Assembly (NCBI GenBank): GCA_014058105.1
Contig: JACGCM010000465.1
Coordinates: forward strand, 744,001-808,000
DNA: 64,000 bases
Direction of reading: 5' to 3'
Source: Kingdonia uniflora
Taxonomy: Eukaryota; Streptophyta; Magnoliopsida; Ranunculales; Circaeasteraceae
This document shows positions 1-10,979 of the stretch, in pieces; position 1 is the first letter of the stretch; every line of letters begins with the position of its first letter. The notes under the pieces were generated by a model. It was not told the origin of the DNA. It worked only from the letters and a program-made list of their open reading frames with translations, and did not search any database. The translations under genes were made by a program, and so were the position numbers.

Positions 1-2502
1 TTTTAGCCTTCTGATAAATGTATATGGGCGGTGCTTCCTAGCATCGCGCCCTCTGAAATACGTTGCATCCTACTGCAAAGCGCATTCTCCCCTGACATAT
101 TTGAAATGTCGCTTTACTCGACAAACCTAGCGTCTCCTCCGGATAGCCCGACAAGGATATCTGCAATCCTGTCTAAAAGATGCGCTCTCTTCTGAGTCAC
201 ACCGGTGTACTCTTCCTTCGAGTCACACAATGCCTTTGTTACTCGAGAATTCAATCCTCTGTGAATCTCGGCCTCAAACATCACTTTTCATCTGCGAGTG
301 GTAAGGAACAAGTATGCAAAAACCCAGGGGTAAACTCGCCCCATCTGCTACAAACACATGCCACGCTCTCAAGCTGCATGACTGCTCTTTCAATTAACTC
401 TGCAAAGGTCTTCAAACCGCGTCCGCCCTTCTACAGAACATTTGGGACACAACATCAAGATGCAACACTCTAGCCTTACAAGTATAGAACTAAACTGGTA
501 CTCATTGTTCACTTAGGCGAGGGAGGGTAGCTCCTAGAAGGTAACATATTTTCAACAAGGAGCGGACCCCTTTGTCCTGCCGCCAACAAAACCATCGTGG
601 CAGCCCACCAAGGCGCGGGAACTCTGATTGACCCTACTGCCAGCTAACCATCGAGGTTCGCCATAAAGGCGTCCTGTGTGAACTTGGAAAACCCATGAGA
701 CATCTATATGTGCAGCCATGTTCTGCTCTACCACTTTGTAGTAGCTCATCATCTAACCAATGAAACGATAGATGACATCTGCACCTAACTTGGCTGTACG
801 AAGGGTGATTGCTACTCCGGCGTCACAAGGATCCCAATTTCGGAAGACTTTAATCTGCCTCACTTTCTAAGGAGGACTTAACACTGGCATCTGTACTTGC
901 CAAACTTCGGTAGTAATGACCCTTGCAGGAACCTGCGTACTTCTGCGTCACAACTTACAGCTCTTCCCACACTCAATAAGCTTGACGTCCTCGTCGAGAA
1001 CAAAGCTGTGATATATAACTGACCGACTGCTGAAGCGTTTCTCCATATCTTCATCCCTACTCGAACCTGAGTACTTGGGGAATTCGGGAACATAATACTG
1101 TCACTGTACCTGTCGCCCTGAGCTCGTTGGCTTGCCACTTCCAACTGCTATCAACCTCGTGGAGACCAACCTTCGAACCGTCGCAATCATCTTTAAACAG
1201 AAGCGTAGCCATTCTCTGTCTCTTGAACTACTTTCTACAAACGCAGCCAACCCTTACCGGTCATTCGGATGTGGTCTTCCAAAGACACTCCATCAATACA
1301 ACTAGAGAACAAGGCGCGGGAACTCTAATCCCTACCGCCACCCACCATTTGATAAGGAATTGGGAAAACCATCCAATTCCGCACAGGATCTTATATCCTA
1401 GAGTATTCTTCTATCTGAGATCATGTCTGAAGTAACCCGCACAACTGACTGTAGCTCAACTCTGTTCTGCGACAACCACGTAACTTACTGCGATACGGAA
1501 ACGTGAGTCTTCACCAATCTGTGAGCTTAAAACGATCCAGGACCATCTTGTGGAACCACATGGATCAACTCGGCCAAAGCACTCGAACGCCGACAAACCT
1601 GAAACTCAACTACGGAGCCAGAGAACAAGCATCACTTGACAACTGTGGGACCAACTGCGGACAAGCGACAACCCAACTTGGGGGTCGCAGTTCATGTCGC
1701 GTAACTAAGAGAAACTCTGCCCTCGACGTCTACATGACGAAAATCACTGTGTGCAAACTCGGGACCCAAACCATGTGTTCATCTATCATTTCTCGCCGCT
1801 TCATTTTCGGATCATGACGTTCTCCTCCGGAACATCTCTGTGTCCAACCCAGGACAATCAAAACGAGTATCCACCAAGATTTTTCAATCTTCTGTAGACA
1901 CTAAGGAATTCCAACCAAACCAAGCTTCGCGGCTTCCACACGAAAGTACTCGGTACAAAACGCTGACCATATCGATCTCTGCTGAGGGGCATCGTCCTTG
2001 ATCACAATTGTTACTACACTTCGCAGTGCGTATGCGGATCGAATGCAAATAACAACCTGCTAGATTGCCCTACTAATGCACTTCATAGAACATCTGCTAT
2101 ACTGACCAGCCATCTAGAGACAACCAACGATATAGATCATCGCGTCCAACTCAAATGTCAATCCTTCCTCTTAGCGTCATTGTCTAAAGCACAATTAACT
2201 TGAGCAATCTCGAGCTCAGATATGGAGCCTTTCTCTCGCTTCAAATATCAACCGACATGTAGGCAACCCGCTCTACAAGCATTCACAACGGTGCTTGGAT
2301 CATCAGCACAAAGCAACTTCGGCTCTGAAGATAACAACTGTCAACTGTGTATCCCATATTTCTAATTCGGGAACCATCACTCACATATGCTCTACCAAGA
2401 TCTGATAAGCCGGCTCAACTCTGACCAGCTCTGAGAGACGTAGGCACAACCCATCTACGCTCTGACAAGCAAAGGCCTAACAAGCCTTGCTCTGATACCA
2501 TC
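1..2502 (-). mobile_element. Non-coding internal region of a minus-strand LTR retrotransposon
   Basis: On the minus strand this stretch follows directly after the LTR at 2503-3326. It starts with a primer-binding site (TGGTATCAGAGC, plus positions 2489-2500, two bases from the LTR end), which matches the 3' end of initiator tRNA-Met. I read both strands and found no gag, protease, RT or integrase motif. The short open frames have no recognisable homology and look accidental. It is either the untranslated leader and ruined gag of a Gypsy element or the non-coding body of a large retrotransposon derivative (LARD). The base composition is more GC-rich than the neighbours. The left end lies outside the window. 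Confidence 0.5.
2489..2500 (-). promoter_or_regulatory. Primer-binding site, initiator tRNA-Met type
   Basis: Read on the minus strand the bases are TGGTATCAGAGC, the standard plant LTR-retrotransposon primer site. It lies two bases inside the LTR that ends at 2503, which fixes the orientation of the element as minus. Confidence 0.85.
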
Positions 2503-3326
2503 TGTCACGGCCCAGCCCGGGTCAGCCTCTACAGTACCCGGAGCACAGCGGAATCCAAGGCCGTGCGGCGTACATGCACATCCGACCGACATGTACCAGC
2601 CATCTTCACGGGCGCGGTGTGCCAGTGGAATAATCCCATGGATGCTAGAGCAACATCTGAATAATCGTGGATACTCGTGAGGGGTCATCGAATAAGTCTT
2701 CGGTATAGGCGGCAATGCTGAAGGTTCCCTCAATAATCCCTACAACGTAATCTCTCGTGACGGGGCACGAGGTACAGATGGCACACCTGTCCTATAGCGG
2801 ATCAGGATAGCTCAATATGTCGGGTTCCAGATATGGGACATGTATATCTCAAGGGGCGACGAGCCTGGACTGGTTACATAGTCCTTTTATAGGGGCGGTG
2901 CGTCTCGGTTAGCCCACGGGGCATAGCGACGGCATAGCGGTGCCATATACAAGCCCTATCTGTAAAAGCGGCCCACATTGCGAGGCAATGTCTCCTGGCC
3001 TTCCCTAGGCCAAAGATAACTCATGACTATCCCTTGTAGATAGCCCATGAGCCGGGGTTCATGATGACCAAGCCTTTAAGCTCTTTTAGTCATGGGGAGG
3101 ATTGGACCAAGGTTCCTCCTTAATATAGCCACTAAGTAAATAGTTAGTTTCCAAAAGGAAACGATAAAACTGGAAACGAAGCGTACTGGCCCTTCTCGCC
3201 CCCTTAACCAATTCCGATTCCGACGAAACTTGGCGTACAGCTATATTAAGTCATAGAGAACATATATCCAAGGCCAGAACTTAAAACGCTCGGGTAGATT
3301 TGTCCGGCGTTCGGTAGGGCGTTACA
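2503..3326 (-). repeat. LTR of a Gypsy-like element (about 824 bp)
   Basis: On the minus strand the repeat begins TGTAACGCCC and ends CCGTGACA, so it has the usual TG...CA ends. A second copy at 25983-26793 matches along its whole length, which fixes the boundaries. The TGTAACGCC start is typical of plant Tekay/Del chromovirus LTRs, so that family is likely but not proven because no coding domain is attached. A primer-binding site lies on the 3' side and a purine tract on the 5' side, so this one LTR has internal sequence on both sides. Confidence 0.85.
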
Positions 3327-3394
3327 CCCTCCCGCACTTAAAATAATCTCGACGTCCTTGTCGAGAACCTTTCTTCAACACGGCCCTGCAAAGA
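3327..3394 (-). mobile_element. Purine tract and 3' internal end of a Gypsy-like element
   Basis: Immediately upstream of the LTR start on the minus strand the sequence reads AAGTGCGGGAGGG, a polypurine tract, preceded by a stretch around 3349-3367 with the self-complementary core GACGTC. A very similar stretch occurs at about 981-1000. This is the layout expected for the 3' end of an internal domain. It is cut off at about 3395 by Copia coding sequence. Confidence 0.55.
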
Positions 3395-4568
3395 TATATC
3401 TCCTACTTTTAGAGCTTTTCTAGCTTCTCCCTCTTTGGTTGATATACCACGTACAGCGGCGGATGCGTTAGCCAAACCTTATTGGAAGGCTGCGATGTTG
3501 GAAGAATTACATGCATTGGAGATCAATAATACCTAGTCATTGGTTTCTCTCTCGCCTGAACGTACATCAGTCGGATGCAAATAGGTGTTTACGGTTAAAA
3601 AAAATCCAGATGGAACGGTAAGCAGGTACATTGCGTTATTACAGGAGATGACATTCAGGGTATTAGTGACCTGAAATCTTATCTCTGTACCCGCTTTTAG
3701 GTGTAGGATCTCGGTCCCTTGCATTATTTCCATGGGATTGAAGTTGCTCGTTCTAGTTCCGGTATTTTTATCTCTCAGAGAAAGTACATTCTTGATCTTC
3801 TCTCTGCTTCAGGACAACTTGCGTGTCGTCTTGCTGATACACCTCTAGAACTGAATCATCGTCTGGCCGTCTTTGAGGGAGAGTTATTGGGGAACATTGG
3901 GCAGTACCAACAACTTCTTGGGAATCCTCTATCTTTCTCTTACCGTCCTGATATTGCATATGCGGTTGGAGTTCTTAGTCAGTTTATACACAAGCCGCGT
4001 CATCCCCATCTTCAAGCAGTTATTCGTGTTCTTCGGTATCTCAAGGGGTGTCCTGGTCGTGGCATTTTATTTCGAGATTATGGTCATTCTCGAGTCGAGG
4101 CTTGGACTGATGCTGACTATGCAGGTTCATTATCCGATCGTCGCTCCACTTCTAGGTATTGTATCATTATTGGTGGTAATTTGGTTATATGGCGGAGTAA
4201 GAAACAAGATGTTTCCAGATCCAGTGTAGAAGCCGAGTACAGGGCCATGGCTTAAGGTGTTTGTGTTAATATGGCTTAAACGTCTTCTACAAGAGCTTCG
4301 GATATCGGTCTCTCTTCCTATGACGCTCTATTGTGACAACAAATCTACTATTAGCATTTTGGCAAATCCGTTGAAACATGATAGTACCAGGCACATTGAG
4401 GGTGATCGGTACTTTCTGCGTGAGAAGCTTAAATCTGGACAGATTCAAACTCTCTATGTTTCTACTTCGCAGCAGCTTGCAGATTTTCTTACGAAGGCCG
4501 TTAGTAGCAGATTATTATTAGATGTTTTGTCCAAGCTGGGCATGTGCGATATTCATGCTCCAACTTGA
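3395..4568 (+). pseudogene. Copia pol remnant: RT ends plus RNase H
   Basis: The translation gives the start of a Copia reverse transcriptase (ALAKPYWKAAMLEEL near 3460, then the conserved WVFTVKKNPDG block at 3580-3620). It jumps to the RT C-terminus (LHYFHGIEVARS from 3719) and continues through RPDIAYAVG, WTDADYAG and [11 protein letters not shown], and after an in-frame stop at 4253 into RNase H (LYCDNKSTISILANP, then QLADFLTKAV). The RT core with the YVDD catalytic box is missing, apparently deleted at about 3640-3715. This is a dead fragment of the same family as 32098-39662 and 57896-60605, judged from the shared C-terminus KLGMCDIHAP and LTR. Confidence 0.9.
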
Positions 4569-4575
4569 GGGGGAG

Positions 4576-4721
4576 TATTGGTAAGGCTATTTTATGTTAT
4601 TTTAATCCCACATTGGTTATTCATAGAAGTAGTTTACTATATCTATATATAGAGAGAGTATGATGTAACATAAATAATTAATTCAATAATAATATTTTCC
4701 TCTCTCTAATATATTTCTACA
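4576..4721 (+). repeat. 3' LTR of the 150-bp-LTR Copia family
   Basis: After the pol stop comes a purine tract (GAGGGGGAG) and then an LTR that aligns with those at 39513-39662 and 57896-58040, including the block CACATTGGTTATTCATAGAA. Its terminal dinucleotide has decayed from TG to TA and it ends TTTCTACA. The integrity of the 3' junction suggests that the 5' side of the element was lost by deletion, not by failed insertion. Confidence 0.85.
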
Positions 4722-4753
4722 GTACATACATCATAAACCTATGATTAAACATA

Positions 4754-4993
4754 GCTCTGATGCCAAGTTTATACTAACTACACAGAAGCAACGATTTACT
4801 TTACTGAAATCAATTTAGGGTTTCTAGAGTTTTCCCCAAAACTCACAAGTTCTCTCACTAAAATAAAAACCAACTACTCTTCTCTCCAAACAAAACCTAT
4901 TTATTAAGCAAGAAACACGAAAAAAAGAAACAAGAAAATAGGGCTATGTGGGCATGTTCTCCTCCCTGTGGGTGTGCGCCCCACGTCTTATCA
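4754..4993 (-). repeat. Chromovirus LTR with primer site
   Basis: On the minus strand the LTR begins TGATAAGACGTGGGG and runs to about 4766, followed by the primer site TGGCATCAGAGC (4754-4765). It resembles the LTR that follows the chromovirus at 9.1-12.2 kb (TGATAGGACGTGGGATGC), including the middle block GCTTAATAAATAGG. It is the same Gypsy lineage in opposite orientation. Only about 30 bases of internal sequence remain before the Copia LTR at 4721. Confidence 0.75.
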
Positions 4994-5009
4994 GATACCA
5001 ATTTACTAG

Positions 5010-5460
5010 TAAGCAATCGACGCAGTCATCAAAGGCCTTGGCAATGTCAACAATTATGAAGCTGAATGTGAAGCTATTCTTTATGCTTTCTTCTGGGCTT
5101 ATCAAAACAATTAGAGCAAAATTTCGATTGAATCTGACTCAAGTGCTGCTATTCAAGCGTTTTTTCCTTTAGCAGTCTCTTGGAAGATTAGAACTAAATG
5201 GAACACTGTCAAACATAGTTTTTATGTCCCTAAGATTTTCTCAAATCTGGAAAGAAGGAAACTTTTTTGCTGATGAAGCTCTAAAAAAGGGAACAGTCTC
5301 CCCAGTGGTGTTAAGGAAGTCTATACAGGAAGACCTAATCTATACTTCTATATGAAATGTAAGGAATTTGGAGGATGGAGAACTCTCCTCACATTTTCCT
5401 CAAAACATAGAGCGGCATGTGGCATTCTTAATTCTTATCAAGTATGTGATGATTAAGTTT
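5010..5460 (+). mobile_element. 5'-truncated LINE fragment, RNase H end
   Basis: Translation gives the RNase H tail of a plant L1 element (KGLGNVNNYEAECEAILYAFFWAYQ, then IESDSSAAIQAF). From about 5020 to 5345 it matches the minus-strand LINE at 17128-21914, including the block for KKGNSLPSGVKEVY. Several frames are needed to follow it, so it is a decayed pseudogene. The last hundred bases do not match the other copy and no clear poly-A tail is visible. Confidence 0.75.
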
Positions 5461-6180
5461 TGCTCATTAATAGAAGCCATGTCAATTAAGTTGAGGATAG
5501 TGGGTTAATTAATTTTGAAACACCCAAGCTACATAAATACATAATAATCTTTCCACCTCCCTCCATGTAACTCCTCTAACTCTATCTCTATATAAACTAT
5601 GCTAACCTTACACTACATCATACCATAAGCACATCCTTTTCTTATTCTCATACCATGTAAATTGATGTAGTAGAAAGACGAGATACATCATTTTCATCTT
5701 ATCAAAGTACAAACGACGAAACTTTTATGCACCAAGATGCGCTACCATACCAGAAGTCATCCCCAAGAGCTCCAAAACCCCCTTAGCTCATAATCTACAC
5801 TATGATCTTCGGCTTTTGCAAGGCACATGTGAAGGTTTTTAATTGGGGGGTAACTTATTTTATGTCATTTTATATTTGAGCCAACTCCATGTATTATTTG
5901 AATAGTTTTAATTTGTTGTATATGATTCTTGAAGGCTAAACATTTTTTTTTATTGTTAGTTGTAAAGTACTTACAAAGATCCGTGTACAAATTTCATTTA
6001 CAACCTTTTTTTTTTCTCCTCTATTTTATCTAGATCTTAGTGTTCTTTTGATTTTTCATTTGGATTATTTTTTTGTATGATTGGGCTCAATTTTCGTATC
6101 GCATTAAAAACCCAATTTTAATTAAGTCTTTTGAATTAAATTGTGCATAAGCACGGGAATATCAAACTAGGTTTATAACT
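5461..6180. other. AT-rich sequence with no recognised feature
   Basis: I see no coding sequence, LTR end or structural RNA here. There are homopolymer T runs near 5945 and 6007. It may be intron of the PIEZO gene or decayed transposon. Confidence 0.4.
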
Positions 6181-6182
6181 AG

Positions 6183-6336
6183 AGTTGAGGATCCTCAAGC
6201 TGAGTACTTTAAGGTTATGTGAATTGTAACTGGCCTGGCTAACTGCCCCCCCCCCCCCCCTTTTGCGTTTTTTCTTTCATTTATTTAATATTATCTTTTG
6301 CCAAAAAAAACAAAAAAAATTGACGAAAGCGTTCGA
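6183..6336 (+). mobile_element. Short LINE 3' end with long poly-C tract
   Basis: This piece matches the terminal part of the LINE at 17128-21914: GAGGATCCTCAAGCTGAGTA, then TTAAGGTTATGTGAATTGTAA, a C-rich block, TTTCATTTATT and a TTTTGCCAAAAAAAACAAAAAAAAT tail. It is therefore a severely 5'-truncated copy. The C-rich block, interrupted by T in the other copy, is an uninterrupted run of 16 or so C residues at about 6246-6261. Confidence 0.7.
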
Positions 6337-6948
6337 TTGATGAACACAATAACCAAAACCAACGAACTTCAAAAATTCCAATTCAACATTGGGGCAAACT
6401 CAACTTATTCTACTACAATTCAACATTGGGGCAAACTCAATTCATTTTACTACTAGTACTGAACTCTTAACAAAACCCACTAATATAGACTCTAACCTAC
6501 GCTTTTATGGAACAAGCCTTTCTAAAATAGAAATAAAATACTAGAAAAAAACTTTTCTAGATTGTTGTAGGTAAATGTTCTTTCGTGGTACGCATAGACT
6601 TTGATGTCTACATCCGCTAGTCTTTGAAAAACTGTCTGTTCCAGTGGTGGATTAATCATAGGAAATTCTTGGAAAATAAATTTAGTCTGGCGTAACATTA
6701 ATTTCATGGTATTCAGTGCTCTTACATTTTTTGGTCGTTAATTGAAGTTCTTCAATGATAATTTAGTACTTATTTTTCCAAGGGTGGGTATGTTGAGCGT
6801 GTGTGCGTGTGGACAAATCAAGGTTATTATTTGTTCACATCTAAGTTTGAATTCCTTAGTGCTTAAAGTATTTGAGAAAGGAAAATACACAATGAACCAC
6901 AGACTGACATAATCTGCATTTCTAAAACTGGTTGAGAAAGAGATGTAC
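6337..6948. other. PIEZO intron sequence with a small tandem duplication
   Basis: This lies just 3' of a PIEZO splice donor on the minus strand. It contains two tandem copies of a 37-bp unit at 6379-6415 and 6416-6452. I searched its minus-strand frames for the next PIEZO coding segment and did not find it. The minus-strand open frame at 6522-6707 does not resemble PIEZO. Confidence 0.5.
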
Positions 6949-8469
6949 CTAGCCAACAGTTCCGGCAATCTTTAAAGAAACGACTTGAGCTTTTCCAACA
7001 GTCATGACAATGGACCGTTTCCACAATCGGGTCATCTTCGCTCCAAGGAGTCAAATGCTTCCATATAGCCAAGTATTCGAGGATAAGAATAGAAGCAAAT
7101 GAGAACACTATCACAGGCCACAATTTTTGTATGTAACGCCGGTTTAAGAGAATACAAGCAGCAAGGGATGCAATATAAAGCATAGAGATTGCGTTCAAAA
7201 CAGCAAGGCTGGAAAGAAGCAAAGCTATCATGTTAATCTCAAGGCCAAAGAGGTTGAAAATGTTCTCCATCCAAAATTTCAGGTATACGTTTAGGGTAGT
7301 TTTCTGTGTTTCAAATCTCTCTCTCTTTAAAGTAAGAATCCGCTTCTTGTTCCATTTAGGATTCTCTTTAGAACTTCCCCAAAGATATCCAAAAGAATAA
7401 TTTCTCGTTCTACTGTGCTCTGAGCCCCCTGCTTCAGAGGACACGAGATTTGGTTCTCGTGAAATACCCGAGCTAAAAGACGGGCAGGAGTTGCTTGTTA
7501 CAACCTTTCTTTTTGTTGGTTCCTCCGCAAAAGTGGAAATTGCAGATGCGATATCGTCCTTTGATACAAAAAGCTGGCATGGCTCTTCCCCTTTTCCAGT
7601 ATTTTTTAGAGCACTTGACATTTTCTCCAACCAATGGAAGGCATTGTATTGAAGGGTACATGCAATTATGACGAAAACCTTTCCCCTCAAGGCTGACTCT
7701 AAACCCCAAAACCCATAATTAAATGATCGGAAACCGAGAAAATTTGATAGAGCAGCGTGCTTTTGACCTGGAAACATCTCGGCTTGTTTACCCCATATCT
7801 GATAAAGATACTCTACAGTTACCAAAAAGCCAGAGTATACTAAGAACAACTTTGATGGTAGTCGAGAAGCTTTGGAAAAAGTCGAACAAATTATCAGTCC
7901 CAAAAGATATAAGAGCCCAAATACACTGATTGGAGACAATGAAGCATAAAATACAGCAACAGACAATATCTTCTCACTATGCCAAATTAGAAGCCGTCTC
8001 ATAAACCCAAGTAGTCCACTCTCTGATATACTTGGACCATCTGAAGTGTTAACTCGGCTTTGTCTCCGTTCATAGCTGTAAAGTTCCATCACAATTAATA
8101 CAGCCAAGGATTCCCGAACATTTTTTAACAAGGACGCTTTTGGATTAAAGCTCAAATCAGTGTAAAGATCAACTATCCCAGATAACCATGTTTCTAGACT
8201 GGAGAAAATGCTCAAGCTGTAGATGAAGATAAACACTATGACTACGTATACTTTTAGTGGATACCATAAGCGTGTTCTTGTCCTTTCTACCAGTTGTCTT
8301 CCTATGATCCAAAGAAGAAGGAAAAAAAGGTAACCAAACGATATATAGTTCGGTCTAACCAGGTACACTGTGACAAGAATAGTCAGAAATGCAATGTAGG
8401 TTCCCCACGAGCGGTACACAGATAAACATTTATCTCCAATTGCTGTGAGGTATGTCGCTATCCTTCTCT
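6949..8469 (-). CDS. PIEZO: PIEZO exon F (1521 bp)
   Basis: On the minus strand the acceptor reads TTATTGCAG before 8469 and the donor is G|GTACAT at 6949/6948. The exon supplies two bases, 506 full codons and one base. It encodes several hydrophobic membrane spans (YIAFLTILVTVYLV, YLFFLLLWIIG, VVIVFIFIYSLSIF), the block AVFYASLSPISVFGLLYLLG, the polar linker with SFGYLWGSSKENPKWNKKRIL, and the conserved ERFETQK, GLEINMIALLL and VHCHDCWKSS motifs. The first codon GAG is completed from the previous exon and gives ERRIA, as in other plant PIEZOs. Past the donor the frame stays open for about 86 bases but loses similarity, which supports the splice site. No frameshift or stop is seen. Confidence 0.95.
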
Positions 8470-9121
8470 CTGCAATAAAAAGTCATGGAAATGAACTTGC
8501 CATTTATTATAAAAAAGTTTTGGTTGTGTACAATGTAACAGCATTAAGTTATATTTGAAAATTTTCAAGCAGAGGATCCATTATATGACAGTTTGCTAAA
8601 AGATTAAAATCCGAAAGAACACTCGTAAATGGTCTGTTGATAGTGTACGAAACAGGTAACTTCATTATTTTGCAGTTTTACCATCTGAAAGTTAAAATGT
8701 GGAGACTTACTCACTAAACCGAGCGCTTAGAGAACAAGAGTATGGCAAGAAAAATGGGGACCTTGTCCCGCTGTTTTTTGTTTTTATGCCAAAAAATATA
8801 TATGCCTAACTTGAACTTTTAGAACCATCACAGTAACTTGATTTATTCGCAAACTTGAAATATATTTTACACTTTTCGATAGCAAACCATTGGAGAGGAG
8901 TGAGTAGCCCTAACAAGAATGCATTTCTCTGGATCTATCACAAAATTCAGCAAATCCAATACTATATAATATACTTGATGATCAAAGGTCATAACACGTT
9001 CACTTGGAAGAAAGGGATGGGACTCAATTACTATCAGGGCCTTGGCCTAACGGCATGACATGAGTTACACTCTGTTTATTCATTACTATATAAACATTTT
9101 GACTTTCAGCCCGTAAATTGA
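8470..9121. other. PIEZO intron, no element recognised
   Basis: The right neighbour of exon F. The minus-strand acceptor at its left end has a usable pyrimidine stretch. The plus-strand open frame at 8855-9058 has no recognisable homology. The rest is AT-rich and I see no repeat ends. Confidence 0.4.
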
Positions 9122-9139
9122 TTGCAATTAACACATTTG

Positions 9140-9530
9140 CCCAGAGTTGAATCGGGAGAAAAGGGACTTGAGACTATCGTTGATAATGGATCTACAGAGA
9201 ATTTTATATCGGATGATGCGGCGGAAAAATTACGTCTTTGGCTTACACCCCCCACCCCAAGCCTTTTACACTTCATTGGTTATAAAGAGACAACTCGACG
9301 CAACCATTGTATCGTACTCGGGTAAAGATCAAGATGGGGAGTTATGAGGACACTATCTTATGCACAGTTATCGAGATGGACGTATGTCTTCTCATATTGG
9401 GACGACCATGGCAGTGGGAGAGGAACGCTCTACACATTGGGAGACTCAATGTGTACGCATTAAATTGGCAGGGGGTTCGGCAGAGATGGCCATGCTTATC
9501 ACTGGGAGGAACACCTGTTGAAAAAAAATG
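9140..9530 (+). pseudogene. Gypsy protease remnant
   Basis: The frame starting before 9180 carries IVDNGSTENFISDDAAEKL, equivalent to the aspartic protease motif (usually D-S/T-G-[AS]); here the residue after D is N. After frame changes a later block with LILGRPWQWERNALH follows (9385-9430), the usual end of a Gypsy protease. Stops and shifts show it is inactive. Confidence 0.8.
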
Positions 9531-9539
9531 ACTTAGTTC

Positions 9540-10460
9540 TCGGAGCACCTTTACCACACCTACCCCATTACCGTATGGCTCCTGCTGAGCATGCGGAATT
9601 GCAGAGACAGGTCACTGTATTGTGTGAGAAGGGTGTGTTGAGGAGAGTATGTCCCCAGTAGCAGTTCCAACACTCCTAGTTTCAAAAAAAGATGAGAGTT
9701 ATCGCATGTGTTGATTCTAAGGCAGTGAACAAGATTATAGTAAAGTACAAGTTTCTGATTCCAAGGTTGCACGATATGATTGATGATATTCATGGGGCGC
9801 GGGTTTTCTCTAAGTTAGACCTCAAGAGTGGTTACCATCAAATCGGCATGTGCACAGGCGATGAGTGGAAGACAACGTTTAAAACAAAAGATGGTCCTTC
9901 GTCATGCCATTTGGGCTATCTAACGCTCCCTCTACTTTTATACGTTTCATGACAGAGGTCTTACGAGATAGTATTGCAGAGAGGTCGCAGTCGTTTACTT
10001 CAACAACATTCTCATCGATAGCCGCACACGAGAAGAACACGTAGTACATGTGGAATGGGTATTACAGGCTTTCTGCCAACACAACTTGCTTCTGCAATTG
10101 AAAAAATGCTCTTTTATGGTCGGCTCCATACAAATTTTGGGTAACGTGATTTCGCCGGAGGGGATTCGGGTAGATGACGAGAAAGTACAGAAGATTAGAA
10201 ACTGGTCAGTACCTACCACGACGATACAGGTACGGAGTTTCTACGGTTTGGCTACCTTTCACAGGCGATTTATCAATGGGTTCAGCAGCATCATGGCACC
10301 TATCACGTCTCTTATGGGAAATGTACATTTTGAGTGGTTTGTAGAAGCTGACGCAGCTTTTCAGTTGATGAAGCACAGGCTAACCCCAGCTCCAGTTTTA
10401 GCCTTACCAGACTTTTTGGGTCCTGTTTTAAGGTTACGACTGATGCTTGTAAAATTGGCA
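9540..10460 (+). pseudogene. Gypsy reverse transcriptase remnant
   Basis: It begins with LVLGAPLPHLPHYRMAP, then [45 protein letters not shown] and [12 protein letters not shown]. After a break at about 9950 it resumes with HVEWVLQAFCQHNLLLQLKKC and the thumb/RNase H linker (FYGLATFHRRFINGFSSI, then ALPDFLGPVL). The FxYxDD catalytic box region at 9990-10020 is disrupted: the translated text reads FNNILID in a shifted frame. Confidence 0.88.
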
Positions 10461-10979
10461 TAAGTGCTACGTTATCACAGAAGGGGAGGCCACTGGCTTG
10501 TCTCAGTGAGAAGTTGTCAGGTGTGCAGTTACGATATTCTAGCTATGACATAGAGGTGCTAGTAGTAGTACGAGCATTATGGCATTGGAGACACTACTTA
10601 GTCTACCGCGTCGCAAGTTCGTGATTCACTCGGAACATGATGCACTTCGGCACATGCGTAGCTAGCAGAGAGTGTCTACGGACAGACAGGCAAAGTAGCT
10701 TAGTTATTTACAGAGTTTTCACTTTCATGCATTGCATATCAAAGGGAAAGAGAATGGGTTCGTTGACAGGATCAGTCGGAGTGCTCATCTCTTGGTTACT
10801 CTTCGATCGTCAGTATTTGGGTTTGCAGAGTTGTGAAAGTTATATTCGGGGGATGACTTCTTTAGATCGATATATGACTCCTATAAACGGAGACATGGGA
10901 TTCATGCTGATTACTATATTCAGGATGACTACTTATTTAAGGGGATAACTCTATGTAAACCATCTTCATTCATGAGAGA

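Noticed and set aside
180..2733. Open frames of 66-104 codons on both strands (for example 180-473 plus, 2455-2733 minus)
   Set aside because: No domain homology visible, and the last overlaps an LTR boundary. They look accidental in GC-richer sequence.
6246..6261. Poly-C run considered as an origin or regulatory element
   Set aside because: It fits the C-rich tract at LINE 3' ends, so no separate function is needed.
6522..6707. Possible further PIEZO exon on the minus strand
   Set aside because: The translation has none of the conserved blocks expected after NCWLG and no acceptor in the right phase was recognised.
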